31,378 bases of DNA, taken from positions 1 through 31,378 of the IMG/VR virus record IMGVR_UViG_3300002131_000066. One strand, 5' to 3'. The notes under the pieces are model-generated. The model did no database searches, was not told the origin of the DNA, and saw only the letters and a list, made by a program, of their open reading frames with translations. Shown here piece after piece: positions 1-15,000 of the stretch (the stretch's first letter is position 1; each line of letters begins with the position of its first letter). A program made the position numbers and the translations under genes. Source of the stretch: a virus.

Positions 1-3000
1 ACTGCAAGTGATTTTTTACCTAAATTCTTTAGAACACAAGCAAACAAAAAGTTTTTACAAGGCACACTTGATCAACTTATACAGCCCGGCGTCGCTGAAA
101 AGATTAATGGTTACTACGGTAGAACAACTGCTAAAGCATACAAAACTACAGACAACTATGTAGATGATGTAACTAATGATAGAACCAATTATCAATTAGA
201 ACCTGCTACTGTTATCAAAGACAATTATGAAAATGTAACTTTTTACAAAGATTATAATGACTATATTGGTCAGCTAGGAGTTTTTGGTGCAAACACTGCT
301 AATCACAGTCGTTTAAACAGTCAAGAAACATATGCATGGAACCCAAATATTGATTGGGACAAATTTGTAAACTTCCGTGAATATTATTGGTTGCCAAACG
401 GTCCTATTAGTATGCCTGTAAGAGGACAGAGTAGAGAAGTTGTTAGTACGTATGCTGTTACAATAGAAGATCAAGGTGACAACGTTGCTTATGTGTTTAA
501 TGACGGATTAACACGTAATCCTAAACTAAAGCTCTATCGCGGACAGACATACCGTTTTGAAATTGATACACCTGGCCATCCAATGGCAATTGCCATCAGC
601 AGAACATTTACTCCTGGTACTGCAATACTAACAGCAGGTACAGAAGGTCTTCGCGGTTCAGGACTGTTTGATGCAGTACTGTACGGTAATGAATATGACC
701 AAGGTGAATATATTATTCTTCCAAGCGGCGGCAGCGTAACATTTGCTGCTGATGATAACGTTTCAACATTATATCCAGACGGCATCCGTAAGCTAGGTGA
801 AGAAGGCGAAGAAGTAGCCATTGCTTATGTCGAAAAAGGCACAATAGAATTTACTATTCCTTTTAATGCACCTGATAAACTATACTACATTAGTAAAAAT
901 GCAGTAGATACTAGCGGTATTTTTAAAATCTATGATATTGAAGAAAATGCGTTCTTAGATGTTGCTGAAGAAATACTAGGTAAGAAGACATATCTAAGTG
1001 CAAATGGTGTAGAACTATCAAACGGAATGAAAATTACATTCCAAGGCGATGTTACACCTGCAATGTACGAAACTAACGATTGGTATGTAGAAGGTGTTGG
1101 CACTAAAATAACTTTAATAAAAGATCAAGATTTAATTATCCCAGCAGCATATAGTGATACTAAGCGTATTCCGTTTGATAGCGATAATTTTGATACCCTA
1201 CCGTTTGGTGATGCAAGTGCATATGCAACCGAAAAAGATTATATTGTAGTTAATAGAGCATCTCTTGACAGAAATGCGTGGAGTCGTTATAATAGATGGC
1301 ACCACAAAGATGTAATCTTAAAAAGTTTTCAATTAAACAATCTTCCTAGAGACGTTGACGAAACTGCTCGTGCAAAACGACCTATTATAGAATTCGAAGC
1401 AGGATTAAAATTAAATAACTTTGGTGCATACGCTAAAACAGATGTTGACTTAATTGACACATACACTACAGATGTATTCAGTACAATTGAAGGACAAATA
1501 GGTTATAATATTGACGGAGTTAATTTAGCTGATAACATGCGTATATTGTTTACAGCAGACACAGATATATTAGTAAGCGGAAAAATTTATCAAGTTAAGT
1601 TTGTTACAATTGGAAATGTTAGACAAATTAGTTTAGTTGAAACTGTTGATACAACACCAATTGATCTTGAAACAGTATTAGTTACACAAGGCGCAAAAAA
1701 TGCTGGTAAGAGTTACCACTATCACGGCAACGCATGGGTAGCTGCACAGGAAAAAACAACACGCAATCAATCACCGTTATTTGAAGTGTTTGATGTAAAT
1801 GGAAACAGTTTTAGTGACGGAACATATTACGGATCAACTACATTCAAAGGGTCTAAATTATTTTCATATGCAGTAGGTGAAGGCAATGTAGATACCGAAT
1901 TAGGATTTGCTTTAAGTTATAAATCAATTGAAAACTCGGGTGACATTGTTTTTGACTTTAATTTGTTAAACGATACATTTACATATCAAACTGAAACTGA
2001 TTTATTTTCACAGGCTATTAATAGCGGTTATTTAAAGAAGTTTAAATCACTTACTTTATTTAATTACGTAAATGGGTTTAGTAGTACTCCAGCTGTTAGT
2101 AAACAGTATGTCATAAGAGAATATGTAGCAACAGATATTCAAGTTAACAACTTTAAAATCGATGTTTATAACAACTCAAGTAGTCTAACAGACCTAAAAA
2201 TAGTAGTATTTGTAAACAATAAATTAAAATTAGCTAACACCGACTATACAATTGATAAAACTTCTGCTAATGCTGTTGTTGTTTTTAATAATGATTTAAC
2301 AGTTAATGATGTTATTAAAATTAAAACAGATAGTAAAACTATTAAAAATTCTAACGGTTACTATGAGTTTCCGTATAACCTAGAACGTAATCCGTTAAAT
2401 GACGATGTTAGTCAATTTACACTAGGCGAGGTAATTGATCACGTTGACAGTATGTTAGAAGACATACCTAGATATTCGGGAGCATACCTTGGTTCAAGTA
2501 ACTTACGTGATCTAGGCGACTTAGATCGATACGGCAAACGATTTGTTAAACATAGCGGCCCGATTAACTTACCATTATATCATGTAACTAATAAAAGTTA
2601 TAATATTATAAAGGCACTAAAGTATTCTAAAAAAGAGTATTCAAGATTTAAGAAAACTTTCTTAGATACTGCTGCTAGTTTAGGATATGATGGTCCAATT
2701 AAAACTCATGTTGATCTTATTTTAAAAACGATTAACAGTGATAAATTAAAGTCGCAACCGTTTTACTTTTCGGACATGCTTGCATTAGGAGCATCTAATA
2801 AAATTGAATACAAAGTATTAGATTCAAGAGTAACAGATTATCCAATTACTACTAAGTATAATCTTTTAACTTTAAGTTCAAAAAGCATAACTATCTACCT
2901 AAACGGAGTTCAGCTAACAAATATTAAAGATTATAACTTTGATGTAGCTGGATACGTTTCGATTGCCGCTGGCCAAGTAGAAAATGACGTAATTGAAATT

Positions 3001-6000
3001 CACGAGTATGCAACTACAGACGGAAGTTTCGTTGCTCCAACTCCTACTAAATTAGGGTTGTATCCTAAGTACTATCCTGAGTTAACTATTGACGATACTG
3101 TGCTTGCAGATGAACCGGTGTCAACAGGTCCGTTTAAAGTCTACGGTGAAGATAGTACTACTGGCACTAGAGGTTGGTTCTATCCTGTTTATACAACTAA
3201 GAGTGCAGCTGGCGCAGGAGCAGCATCAAAATCTTATACGTTTGTTGGAATGAATAAAATATTCTATATGCCAACAGTTGGCGCAACTCTTGGAGCAAAT
3301 GATAACATAGAAATCAATGAATACCCAGTGGGTGTTGCTTTTATTAGAGGACACGACGGTAGTTATGTTAAAGCTTATAAAGATTTTAGAGACGAATTAT
3401 TATTAGAATTAGAAAAAAGAATTTTTAATAATATCAAAGCAAAATATTCAACCGATAGACTAGATGTCAATACATTCATTGGCGGCGAATTTAGAACTAA
3501 TGAATTTACAAAAGTTGAAGTTGATAATACGCTTCTTGGAGATTTCCAAAAGTGGTTGCAAGAAAATTTAAACAATCAAACATATACTAATAATACATTT
3601 TATAATAGAAACAACAACTGGACATTTAATTATTCAGACACTACGTCTCCAAACGGCATTGAAAACGCAGGCTTTTGGAGAGGTGTTTATATAAGAGCAT
3701 TTGATACTGATCGTCCTCACAGTCATCCTTGGGAAATGTTGGGGTTAACAACTAAGCCGAGCTGGTGGAATACTGTTTACGGTCCTGCTCCTTATACAGG
3801 TGATAACCTAGTATTATGGAGAGATTTAGAACAAGGACGTATTGCAGATCCTGCAAATACTAGAATTGATCTAAACTATGCTCGTCCTGGACTAACTAGT
3901 TTTATCCCAGTTGATAGTAACGGTAAATTATTATCACCGTTGAATAGTAAATATGCTAAGAATTTCCAAATTCAAAATGCTACTAGAAACTTTAAATTTG
4001 GCGATTACGCTCCGATTGAAAATGCATGGCGCAGAAGTCCTGAGTATCCGTTTGCTATATTAACTGCAATGTTGTTAAACAAGCCTGCAAAAACAATGGG
4101 CTTGGGATTTGATATTTCGAGAATATCGAAGAACTTGGCTAATCAGTGGGTTGATATAGATACAAATAAACCTATAGTTATTAAAGATTTAACATTGCCA
4201 AATACATATGAGTCAGATGTTAGAACTAACACAGCAGGTTTAGTAAACTACATTTACAATCTTGTAGCAAGTGATATTTTAACAGTATACGAAGGATATA
4301 GAACTGAATTAGCATCAATTACTAATCAATTAGGTATTAAGATTGCTGGATTTACAAGTAAAGAAAAATTTAATATAATTCTTGACAGTAGATCGCCTAC
4401 GCAATCTCAGACACAAGATGGCATATTTGTTCCTCAAGAAAATTATCAAGTTTTCTTAAACACAAGTAGTCCTAGTGAACTAGCAGTGTTTAGTGGTATT
4501 ATTGCAGAACGCACTGAGTTAGGATATGTAGTAAGAGGATACAATATTGAAAAACCGTATTTTGAATACTATACAGCTAGAGAAGGATCGTCTGCTAGTA
4601 CAGTAACAGTTGGTGGAATTTCTGAAAAGGTATCTCCTTGGGATTCTAATACCTCTTATCTTAGCGGCGAAGTAATACAGCATAATAATGCATATTATAG
4701 AGTAATTAATTCTTTTACTACTAGTTTAACATTTGATACTAATAATATAGTTAAACTTCCTACATTGCCACTAAAGGGTGGAAGAACAGCGCAGTTTAAG
4801 AAAGACTTTGATACTGCTGAAATTAAAACTCTACAATACGGCAGTCGTCTTAACACTGCACAAGAAGTAGTTGATTTTATTCTAGGATATAGTGTAAGAC
4901 AAAAAGAAATTGGATTTAGTTTTGAAAATGTTATTGATGGTTCAAATTCAGTTGAAAATTGGAGTCAAAGTGCAAAAGAATTTTTATTCTGGACAACACA
5001 AGGTTGGGCAAATAGTTCTTTAATTGCACTAAGTCCTGCTGCAAACTTGTTAGAATTCCAACGAGATTATTATGTAGTTGACAACATCAAAGACGAGTTC
5101 TACGGTTATAGTATTTTTAAAGCCGACGGGCAATTCTTAGCTTCAGAATTTAACAGCCTGTTAAGAGATCAAAATAGTTTTGGTATTGAAACAGTTGGGA
5201 CCGATGAAGGATTGTATCACGTATCGCTACCGCTAGTCCAAAAAGAACATGTTGTACTATTAGACAATACAACAGATTTTAATGATACAATTTACAACCC
5301 GAGAACTGGTTACAGACAAGAAAGAGTTCGTGTCAACGGTTATAGATCAGATAATTGGAATGGTGGACTCAACATTCCGGGATTTGTTTATGATGATGCA
5401 AGATACACTGACTGGGCGCAATGGAAAGATTATGTTATTGGTGATATTGTAAAATATAAACAATACTATTATGTTGCAACTAGCAATGTAAGCGGATCAC
5501 AGAACTTTAATTCTACATTATGGTATCGCCTAAACGAAAAACCAGTATCACAACTAATGACTAACTTTGATTACAGAGTTACACAGTTTACTGATTTTTA
5601 CGATTTAGATTCAGATAGTTTTGATATCGAACAACAAAAAATGGCACAGCATTTGATAGGTTATCAAAAGCGCCAATACCTTGCAAATATAATCAATGAC
5701 GATGTAAGCCAGTTTAAATTCTACAGAGGCGCAATTGCTGACAAAGGCACAATGAATGTGTTTACTAAATTGTTTGATGCGCTAGGTAATACAACTGACA
5801 ACTTACAGTTCTATGAAGAATGGGCAATCCAAGTCGGCCGCTTTGGCGCAGTTGATGATGTTCAACAAATAGAATATAACTTAAAACAAGATAAAATGCA
5901 AGAGTCGCCTCAAGCAGTTGAACTTGTAAGTTCGTTGCCTGCAACAAACTTTGATAAAATTTATAGAATTTTACCAAACGAAGTGTTTGACAAACCTGCA

Positions 6001-9000
6001 GGATATACACATGCACCGTTTCCTACTAAAACAATAACTAGCGAATATATTAGAACTGCTGGTTATACAAACGAAGATGATGTTGATTTTGTTGTTAGCA
6101 ACATGATAGATTTGTCAGCAGTAGATACTAATCAAATTAAACTAGGCGACACTATTTGGATAACTGACACAGATAATAAATCGTGGACAGTAATGCAATT
6201 GGTTCGAGCAAATGTAAACGCCCTCAAAGTAAACACACTTATTCGAGAAATAGCAGACAATGGTTTAAATCTAGTTGAAATAACATTAGACAAATGGGCA
6301 GTTGGGATACTATCGGTAGGCGACTATATTGGCGTTCGCGGAGCAACTGCATATTCAATCAATGGATTGTATGAAATTGATAATATCAATCTTAATACTA
6401 TTCAAATAAGAGTTCCATCAGGTAATGACATTTCAAATTTTGAAGAAGAAAAATTTGCAATGTCTAAGTTAAGAACTGTAAGAGTTGAAGACGTTACTGG
6501 AATTAATGCTGCAACTAATCAAGACATTTATAGCAAACAACGTCTATGGATTGATACATATAATAGTGAATGGGCAGTATTAGAAAATAATGCAGTTTAT
6601 TTAAATTCTCAAGCAATCACAAACCCATCAGAATACGATAGTACTGATCAGGGATTTAGTAACAGTGTTGCAATAACAAAAAATAATACTAATGTTTTTG
6701 TGTCAGCACCTAATGATGCCAATGGCAAAGTATCAGTGTATAGAAGAACTAGAGAATCTTCAAATCTGTTATTAGATCAAGAAATTACTATAGAAAACGA
6801 CAACTTGTTTACTCGTGCTAATAGTAATTTTGGAAGAAGTGTTGCAGTATCGCCTGACGGCGAATATCTTGTTGTAGGTATTCCGCAAGCTAGTGATGTT
6901 AACACTCGCCTATCATATAAAACAGATGCTGCTACAGGATTAAGCACATTTGATTTCCAGCCAGATGCAAACTATATTAAAAATGATATTGTACGTTATA
7001 GAGAGAGCTTGTGGAAAACAAATAGAGCAATTCTTCCACAAATAGCCAACCAACCATTTAGTACGTTTGATACATATGTAAACATTGCTAGTGCAGCAGA
7101 TGCTGACAGCACCACTCTAAACTTATTAGTTACTGGCGACCCGGGGTTACCAAACAACACAGTTAGTCATTTATTAGTACGTGCTCCTGAAGACATGTAT
7201 ATTGGTACAACTGCAGGCGATACTGTAAACTTGTACTGGAATAGACGTAGTTTTGCATATCCAACACTAGATAACTACCTTCCATTTGCTGGAGTAATTC
7301 CTCAAATTACAATAGATTTTATAAGCCAAGATCATACCATTATTGAAAAAATTGACCATGTATTTTTTGTTGATACTTTTGTGACATTGCCAACTGTAGG
7401 TGCTACTGTAACAACCGATAGTGGCAGTGCAACAGTAGCATATGTTGGCAATCGCAGAGATAGTGCAGTAATTTATGTTAAAAATACTAATGGTGTTTTT
7501 GATATTACTGGAGAATTGTTTATTGAAGAGCTAGACTTTGTGGGATTTTATACCGAAGAGTCGACATACAGCACAACTGATGCAGTAGGCGGCTTTTGGA
7601 TGATTGCTGCGCCTGCATATTTAAACAATAGCACCTATTATGATACAGCCCGCGGCTTAGTTTATGCAGACGTTAGATTACAAGGATCTGCAAGAAGTCT
7701 CAACGAATATTATAACATTCAAGACACTGTAGGTACAATTGGAATTTATGTAACTAACAAGAATCAAGCAAGCTATATTGAACAGTTATCATATCGCGGC
7801 GATCCAGCTAACCAAGATGCTGCTGACGGAGTTGAGAGAGATCTTCCTAGCAATAAATGGGTAGCACGAGCAGGAAAATTGTTTACTGATAATTTAACTA
7901 TTGGAAATACTACTCAGTTTAGATTGTATGATCTTGACAATAGAACTATTGACGTTGCTAGTGCGGGATTTACTTACGATATTTTTAACAAACAACAAAC
8001 AATTGTTGATTTATGGGACGGATATATTGACTTTACACTAAGTGAATTTGACTTCCAAGGATTTGCATACGAACCACAAGTTGGCGACGTCCTTGAAGAT
8101 GTACAAATTCCTAGAGACGGCCAAGGCGGCTTAGCTCTAACTACTATTACAACTAGTAGTGCTGAAGTAATGTTCATGCAACGTAACTTTACCAGCGTTA
8201 GAGTTTATGTAAAGATTGTTCCAAATTTAAACGGCACTACCGGTACTTGGACACAACAATCAAATATTGGCCGATTCCAGTTGCGCAGAAGAGCCAACCC
8301 AAGTTTAAGATCTGGCGATGTTGCTCGTACAATTGGTACAGTGACAGACATTAATAATAGTATTGTACTAGGTACATCTTTAATTGGTAAGCTAGTAGTA
8401 TTTGAACACACTAGCACGTTTGATATTGTTTCTAATCCAACTATTGTTGACGAAGAATATTGGTTCTTTGACGAAACAATAGAGTCAGGAATTCAAAGAT
8501 TACCAAATCCTCCGTACAGCTTAAATAAAGACTATACACAAATCTATAATATTCCTGCAGAAAAAACAGGATCTAGTTCTTCAATGGAAAACGAAGGTGC
8601 TATTGCTATCTATAGAAAATTGCGTGACGGTACTTATAGATTCCAAACTGTATTTGTATCAGAATATAGAGCAGCAAATAGAAACTTTGGTTCTAAAGTT
8701 GCAATAGTACAAACTGGCAACTACTACACACTACTAGTTGCTAGTGATAGTATTGCTAGTGCCGGCGAAACTGATAGTACTGGCAGAAGAGTACAACCTG
8801 GTGCAATTGAAATATTCCGCCATGGAACAAAAGCAACTGACAGCTTTAAGGGTGAATATCAATTAATAGCATACTCAGTGGGCGACATTGTAATATACAA
8901 AGACGATTATTATATTGCACTTAAAAATACAACTGCTGACCAAAATGTTATAATTGATCCGATTTATTGGAATAAAATTAGCTGGAAACACGGTAAAGAT

Positions 9001-12000
9001 TCAAACTTCCGCGGCGCATTTGACAGCACTTACACCTATAAAAAGGATAACATTGTTGTACACGACAATGTATTGTGGAAAGCACTAACAAATATTGCAG
9101 TAGGCGCAGCAATTCCTAGTGTTTTAAATAACTCTTGGATAGAAGTTACCACAGATGTAGATTATTTAGGATACTTGCCAAACTTAACTGCAAATGCATT
9201 TTATGATGAAGCAGTATTTGATCCTATTGAAAACATATTAGAATTTAGCAAGAGCTTTGACATCAGCGATGATGCTCAAGTATTAGTTGTAACAAGTACA
9301 CAGACTGATACGTCTAGTACAACAAATACAAAACTTGCAATCTATCGTGCAATTGAAGATAAATTTGTATTAGATCAAGTAATTGCTGCTCCTACTGATG
9401 TAGACGCCTGGGGCGACAAAGTTAGCATGAATCCAGTAGGAACACAAATTGCTGTAAGTTCAATGCTAAACGATTCTAACAAAGTTAATCAAGGTGTTGT
9501 ATATGTTTATACACAAACAGCTGGAACATTTACTTTAACACAGACACTAACGCCGCCAAATAATGAAGAAAGCGAAGGCTTTGGCTTTGGTCTATCTTAC
9601 GGCACTGATAACTTAGTAGTATCGAGCTTAAATGGTGATCAGACAATACCAACTACGTTTGACGTTACAGTGTTTAGTGCTACAGAAGATACTGCAACAA
9701 CATTTGATAACGAGTTTACAAACTTTAGAAATATTAAACTTGACAAGGGTGTGGTATACGTTTATGAAAATATTAACAATAACTTAATATATTCAGAGCA
9801 ATTTGTTTATCCATTAACACAAACTACGTTTGGTGAGAACATCTATACTAATAACAATCATGTATATATTGGTATGCCAGATCAAGTTGACGGCGATAGC
9901 AAAGGTATGCTGCTTGACTTTAGAAAAAATGAACGCACATTTGCATGGGGTGTTATTAGCGAAGGTATTACTCCAGTAGACGTTGAGAACATGCGCGGCA
10001 TGTTCTTGTATAACAAGCGTGAAAATCGTATTGTAAGTTATATCGATTACATTGACCCAGTACAGGGCAAAATTGCAGGACCAGCAGATCAAGAAATTAC
10101 ATTTAAAACACCATTTGATCCAGCAGTATATAACACAGGAAATACTTCAGATAGCTCAGTTGATCCTAACAGAGCATGGACAGAAAAACACGTAGGACAA
10201 GTTTGGTGGAATATATCAAGTGCTAAATTTGAACACGCATACCAAGGATCGACAACATTCCAAAAAAATAACTGGAACAAGCTAGCCGCTGGCGCAAGAA
10301 TTGATGTATTTGAGTGGGTTGAAAGTAACTTCATTCCAAGTATATGGGATAGTATTGCCGATACTCCTGACGGAATAGCTGCCGGAATTAGTGGTATTAG
10401 TTTGTTCGGCGATGCTAGATACTCAACTAAAATAATATATGATAATATTAGTAAAACGTTTGCTAACAGATATTATTTCTGGGTAGTTAACAAAGTTACT
10501 GTTCCAGTAATGGAAAACAGAAAACTAAGCATTAGAGATATTGCAGCACTAATTGAAAATCCAAGAACACAAGGGTATCCATTTGTAAGCTTACTTTCTA
10601 ATAGCAAGTTTGTTCTTAATAACTTTGATACACTTATCAATAGTGACGATTTAGTATTAAATATAAAATATTCTACAGGTCCTAAACGATCACAAAATGT
10701 ACATAGCCAGTACAAATTAATATCAGATGGTTTAAGTACAAGTAGACCAGATCCTGATATTGAACGTAAATGGTTTGACAGTTTAATTGGTTTTGACGAC
10801 AATAATAGAATTGTTCCAGATCCTAGTATTACTATAAAAAATCGTTATGGTGTCCAAAATCGTCCAAGACAAAGTATGTTTGTTAATAGATTTGAAGCAT
10901 TAAAACAAACTATTGAAAGAATAAACTTAAAGTTAGCAGAAAATCTTATAGTCGACGAATATGATATTTCGTCATTAACACAACAAGATACTAAGCCTAC
11001 TTTAATATCTCAAGATTATGATTTAGCAGTAGATACTTTAGCTGAACTTGTATTTGTAAGTACAAATAAAATTACACCTGCGGTATTAACGCCAATAATT
11101 ACTAATGGTCGAATTTCTAGAATTAATATTACTAATGCAGGCAGAGGTTATAAAGTGGCCCCTAGCTTTAAAATTAATGGCAAAGGAACTGATGCAGAGT
11201 TTAATGTTACTATTAATAACTTAGGTCAAATTACTTCGGTTAAAATTACTAACGCCGGTAAGGGGTACGATGCAACCACTAACATTACAGTTAGACCATT
11301 TACAGTTTTAGTTAATGCTGACGAAAGTATACAAGACAAATGGGCATTATATTCTTGGAACGGAAGTGCTTGGTACAGAAGAAAACTACAAAGTTATAAT
11401 GTTGATTTGTTTTGGGATTATATAGACTGGTATGCCCCTGGATTTAATCAGTTTACAAATATTAATAATACAATTTTAGGATCTTATCAGTTACCTAGTT
11501 TAGATAATAATATAGGTAACATTGTAAAAATTGAAACAGTTGGATCTGGCGGTTGGTTATTACTACAAAAAGTGGACGATCAGGATACTGAAGATTATAC
11601 AATTAACTATAATACTATTGGTCGCCAAAACGGCACAATACAGTTTAAAGATACGCTGTATGATTATGGCAAAAATACTGTAGGTTTTGACAATCGCAGT
11701 TTTGATAGTAATTTTTACGATAACAATCCGAGTGTTGAGTTAAGAATTATACTTGAAACTATTAGAGATAATATATTTGTAGGTGATTTAGAAATTGAGT
11801 ATAATCAATTGTTTATGGCTGCATTGCGTTATGTAATGTCAGAACAACAATCAGTTGATTGGATGTTTAAAACTAGTTTTATAAAAGCAAAGCATAATAG
11901 AGAATCATTAAATACAAAAGATATAACATTTAATAATGAAAACTTAGCAAGCTATCAAGACTTTGTTGACGAATTTAAACCTTATTCAACAAAGGTACGA

Positions 12001-15000
12001 GAGTTTGTTAGCGAATATACATCATTAGAACCTACAAATAGTAGCATTAGCGACTTTGACTTGTCTCCTGTTTACAATAAAACTACAGGAACTATTCAGC
12101 CAAGTAACGCAATTGTTGTCAACGGTGTAGTTACGAATGAAAATCTTGATACTACTACATATCCACGTAAAAATTGGAAGGATAATCACGGTTATCAAGT
12201 AACTGAAATTAAGTTAGGCAGCAGCGGCAGCGGCTATACGTTCGAACCTATTGTTAAATTAGTAGGCGGCAACGGCACTGGCGCAACAGCAAAGGCGTAT
12301 TTAGGTTACGGCAACATCACTAGTATTAAAGTTACTAATCCGGGAAATGGTTATACAAGTGCTCCTACAGTTGTTATAACAGGATCACAGTTAGATACTG
12401 GAACAGCTCCGGCAGCAACAGCAGTACTAGGCAACGGCGTTGTAAGAACTCCGCGTGTTAAGATTAAGTTTGACAGAATTTCTGGAACATTTACATTTAC
12501 GTCTTTAGCTAAAACTGAAACATTTACAGGTACTGGATTTGAGTCACGTTTCTTCTTAGAATGGCCAATGGATCTTGATGTTAAGAAAGTAAAAGTATAT
12601 GTAGATAATATTTTACAGTTGCGTAGTAAGTACACATTTGAAAATATTGAAAATACAGATAAGACTTATATTAGAGAACAAGGCAAGGTATTATTTACTA
12701 CTCCGCCTAAGCCAAATGCAGTTCTCCGTATAGAATACAATATTCCGTTAAGCATGTTAAATGCGGCAGATAGAATCAATTTAGCGTACAATCCAATTGC
12801 AGGAATGTATGGTAAAGAACTAGCGCAGCTAATGACAGGCATTGACTACGGCGGAGTTGAAGTCCGTAGCTTTGGCTTTACTGGCGCCGCGGGATTTGAT
12901 ACTGCTCCTTGGTATACTGATAACTGGGATGAGTTTGATAACACATTTGAAGATGAAGTATTTACAGCAGACGGCTCAACAATTGCAGTACCGTTAAGTG
13001 CAGCTTTAGAAACTGGCGTTGTTTATAACCTTTATAAAAACGGTGTAAGAATTGATGATCCTAATTTTGATGCAGCTACTCCGACTAATGTAAATGCTAT
13101 TACAAACAGCATTACAGGTGACGGCACAACTGATATAATTTATGTACAAGATTTAGGCATAGAATTACTAGACGGCGATGTATTTGTTGTAAGAAAAACT
13201 ACAAGTGATGGTAGTGTTATTCCTGACGCTACTAGCTATGACACTGCACTAAGCGGCGGCGACCTAGCTTATACATCAGCTCGCGGTATTGCAGCAGAAG
13301 AAATTATTGTAGACGGCGACGGATTTGTTACTCCTACAACTAGTGCCGGACCTGAAGAACTAGTACCCGGACAAATTCTTGACACACTTGATATTAAAGT
13401 TTACACAAGAGACAGTGCAGGCCAAGGCGTTATTAACAGTCAAAGCTATATTATGGATAGCACACTAACTTACAATTTAGGTGTTACTCCGAGCAGCAAA
13501 GATGCAGTTATTGTAAAAGTTGCTAACGTTATATTACCGCAAACTGATTATACCATTAACTGGGCAGCTAATACTGTAACATTAAACTCTGTAACACTAG
13601 GAGCAGAGCTTACTATTGTAACAGTTGCACAAGGAACTCAAAATATATTAGACTTTGGACAGCTTGTCGGTGATGGTTCAACTACTGAATTCGAAACAAC
13701 AGTTGATTGGATTGAAGGCGCAAGCGTATATGCAAGCATCAACGGTGTGCAACAAGCAGTCGTTGCATTTAAGTCAGAAACTACTACTAAAACAGTTATT
13801 AGATTTAACGAAGTAGTAGCTAACAATTCAGCAATTAATTATACTGTATTTGCAGCAGACACTGAAGTTAACTACAGTCAAATTACTAAAGATACATTTA
13901 CTGGTAATGGAACTAATGCAGCGTTTACATTAGCAAATGCACCATTGTATGCTATTCCGTCAGAACATAATGTAATTGTTAAAGTAGACAACACTATTCT
14001 AAATGCAGGATATAATATACAATATACAATTCCTGAAAATAATCAACGTGAATATCCATTAGAAATATTCCAGATGCCGCAAGGTAGTTTGGATGTTGAA
14101 GATGTTAAGGTATTCTTAAACGGAGTTGAAATTACAACTCCTACACAATGGCGTTTTGAAATTGCTAATAGTAGTATTACACTGTCGGACGAAATTGGTG
14201 TACCGGGCGACTTAGTTGAAATGTATGTAATTACAGACGGCGATTATAGAATTTCTGGAACTACAGTTACTTTAGATACTGCACCTGTTAACGGAGCAGT
14301 TGTCGAAGTGATACAATTTACAAATCACGACTTGTTAGGTATTGAACGTATCAATTACGATGTAGTGTCAAGAACTACACTAATACCAGAAGATGTAGAT
14401 TATATTACCTACAACAGACTAACAGTTGGAGAAATTACGCTACGTGCGCCAGCAGTTGATGCACAGTACGTTTGGGTAAGTGTAAACGGTGAGTTACTAT
14501 CACCTAGTGTAGATTACTATGTCACAGATGACAAGTTAAAAGTGCAATTAGTTAGACAGCCAGCAGCAAATGATGTTATAGATATTGTTCACTTTACTGC
14601 ACCTGTAATTACTCCTAAATTTGCATACAGACAGTTTAAAGATATGCTAAACAGAACACATTTTAAGAGACTTGATACTGCACCTGCTAAACTAGCACAA
14701 GCATTAAACTATTACGATTTAAGAATCGAGTTAGATAATGCAAGTAGTTTGTCAGAACCAAACAAGGGACAAAATTTACCAGGCGTAATTTTTATCGAAG
14801 GCGAACGAATTGAATACTTTGTAAAAGAAGGCAATACTCTGCGCCAACTACGTAGAGGTACGCTAGGAACTGGCGTTAAAAACACATATGCAATTGATAC
14901 TAAAGTATACGACCAAAACATAAGTAAAACTGTTCCGTACAAAGATCAAACTCTAGCGTCTAACGCCACAGCAGACGGTGCTACAAGCGTATTTGAAATT

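Larger units (their letters stand above)
6652..9921 (+). other. FG-GAP/beta-propeller-like blades within the giant protein, with long insertions
   Basis: Blade-like segments recur with the signature 'FG.sVa...dG..l.Vg.p......G.v.vyr': NFGRSVAVSPDGEYLVVGIP (near 6826-6885), NFGSKVAIVQTGNYYTLLVA (near 8683), AWGDKVSMNPVGTQIAVSSM (near 9406), then GFGFGLSYGTDNLVVSSL and TFGENIYTNNNHVYIGMP (near 9580 and 9826). Each is accompanied by an edge strand such as GKVSVYRR, GAIAIYRK, GVVYVYTQ or GVVYVYEN. This matches the FG-GAP repeat (integrin-alpha-type propeller). Two long inserts, about 6900-8580 and 8830-9235, break the series and carry modules 3-5. Fold and blade count are inference. Confidence 0.5.

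Noticed and set aside
391-393. TTG as the start of the giant gene
   Set aside because: The same frame is open from base 1 and the upstream residues are of the same protein type, so this is an internal codon and the gene begins outside the window.
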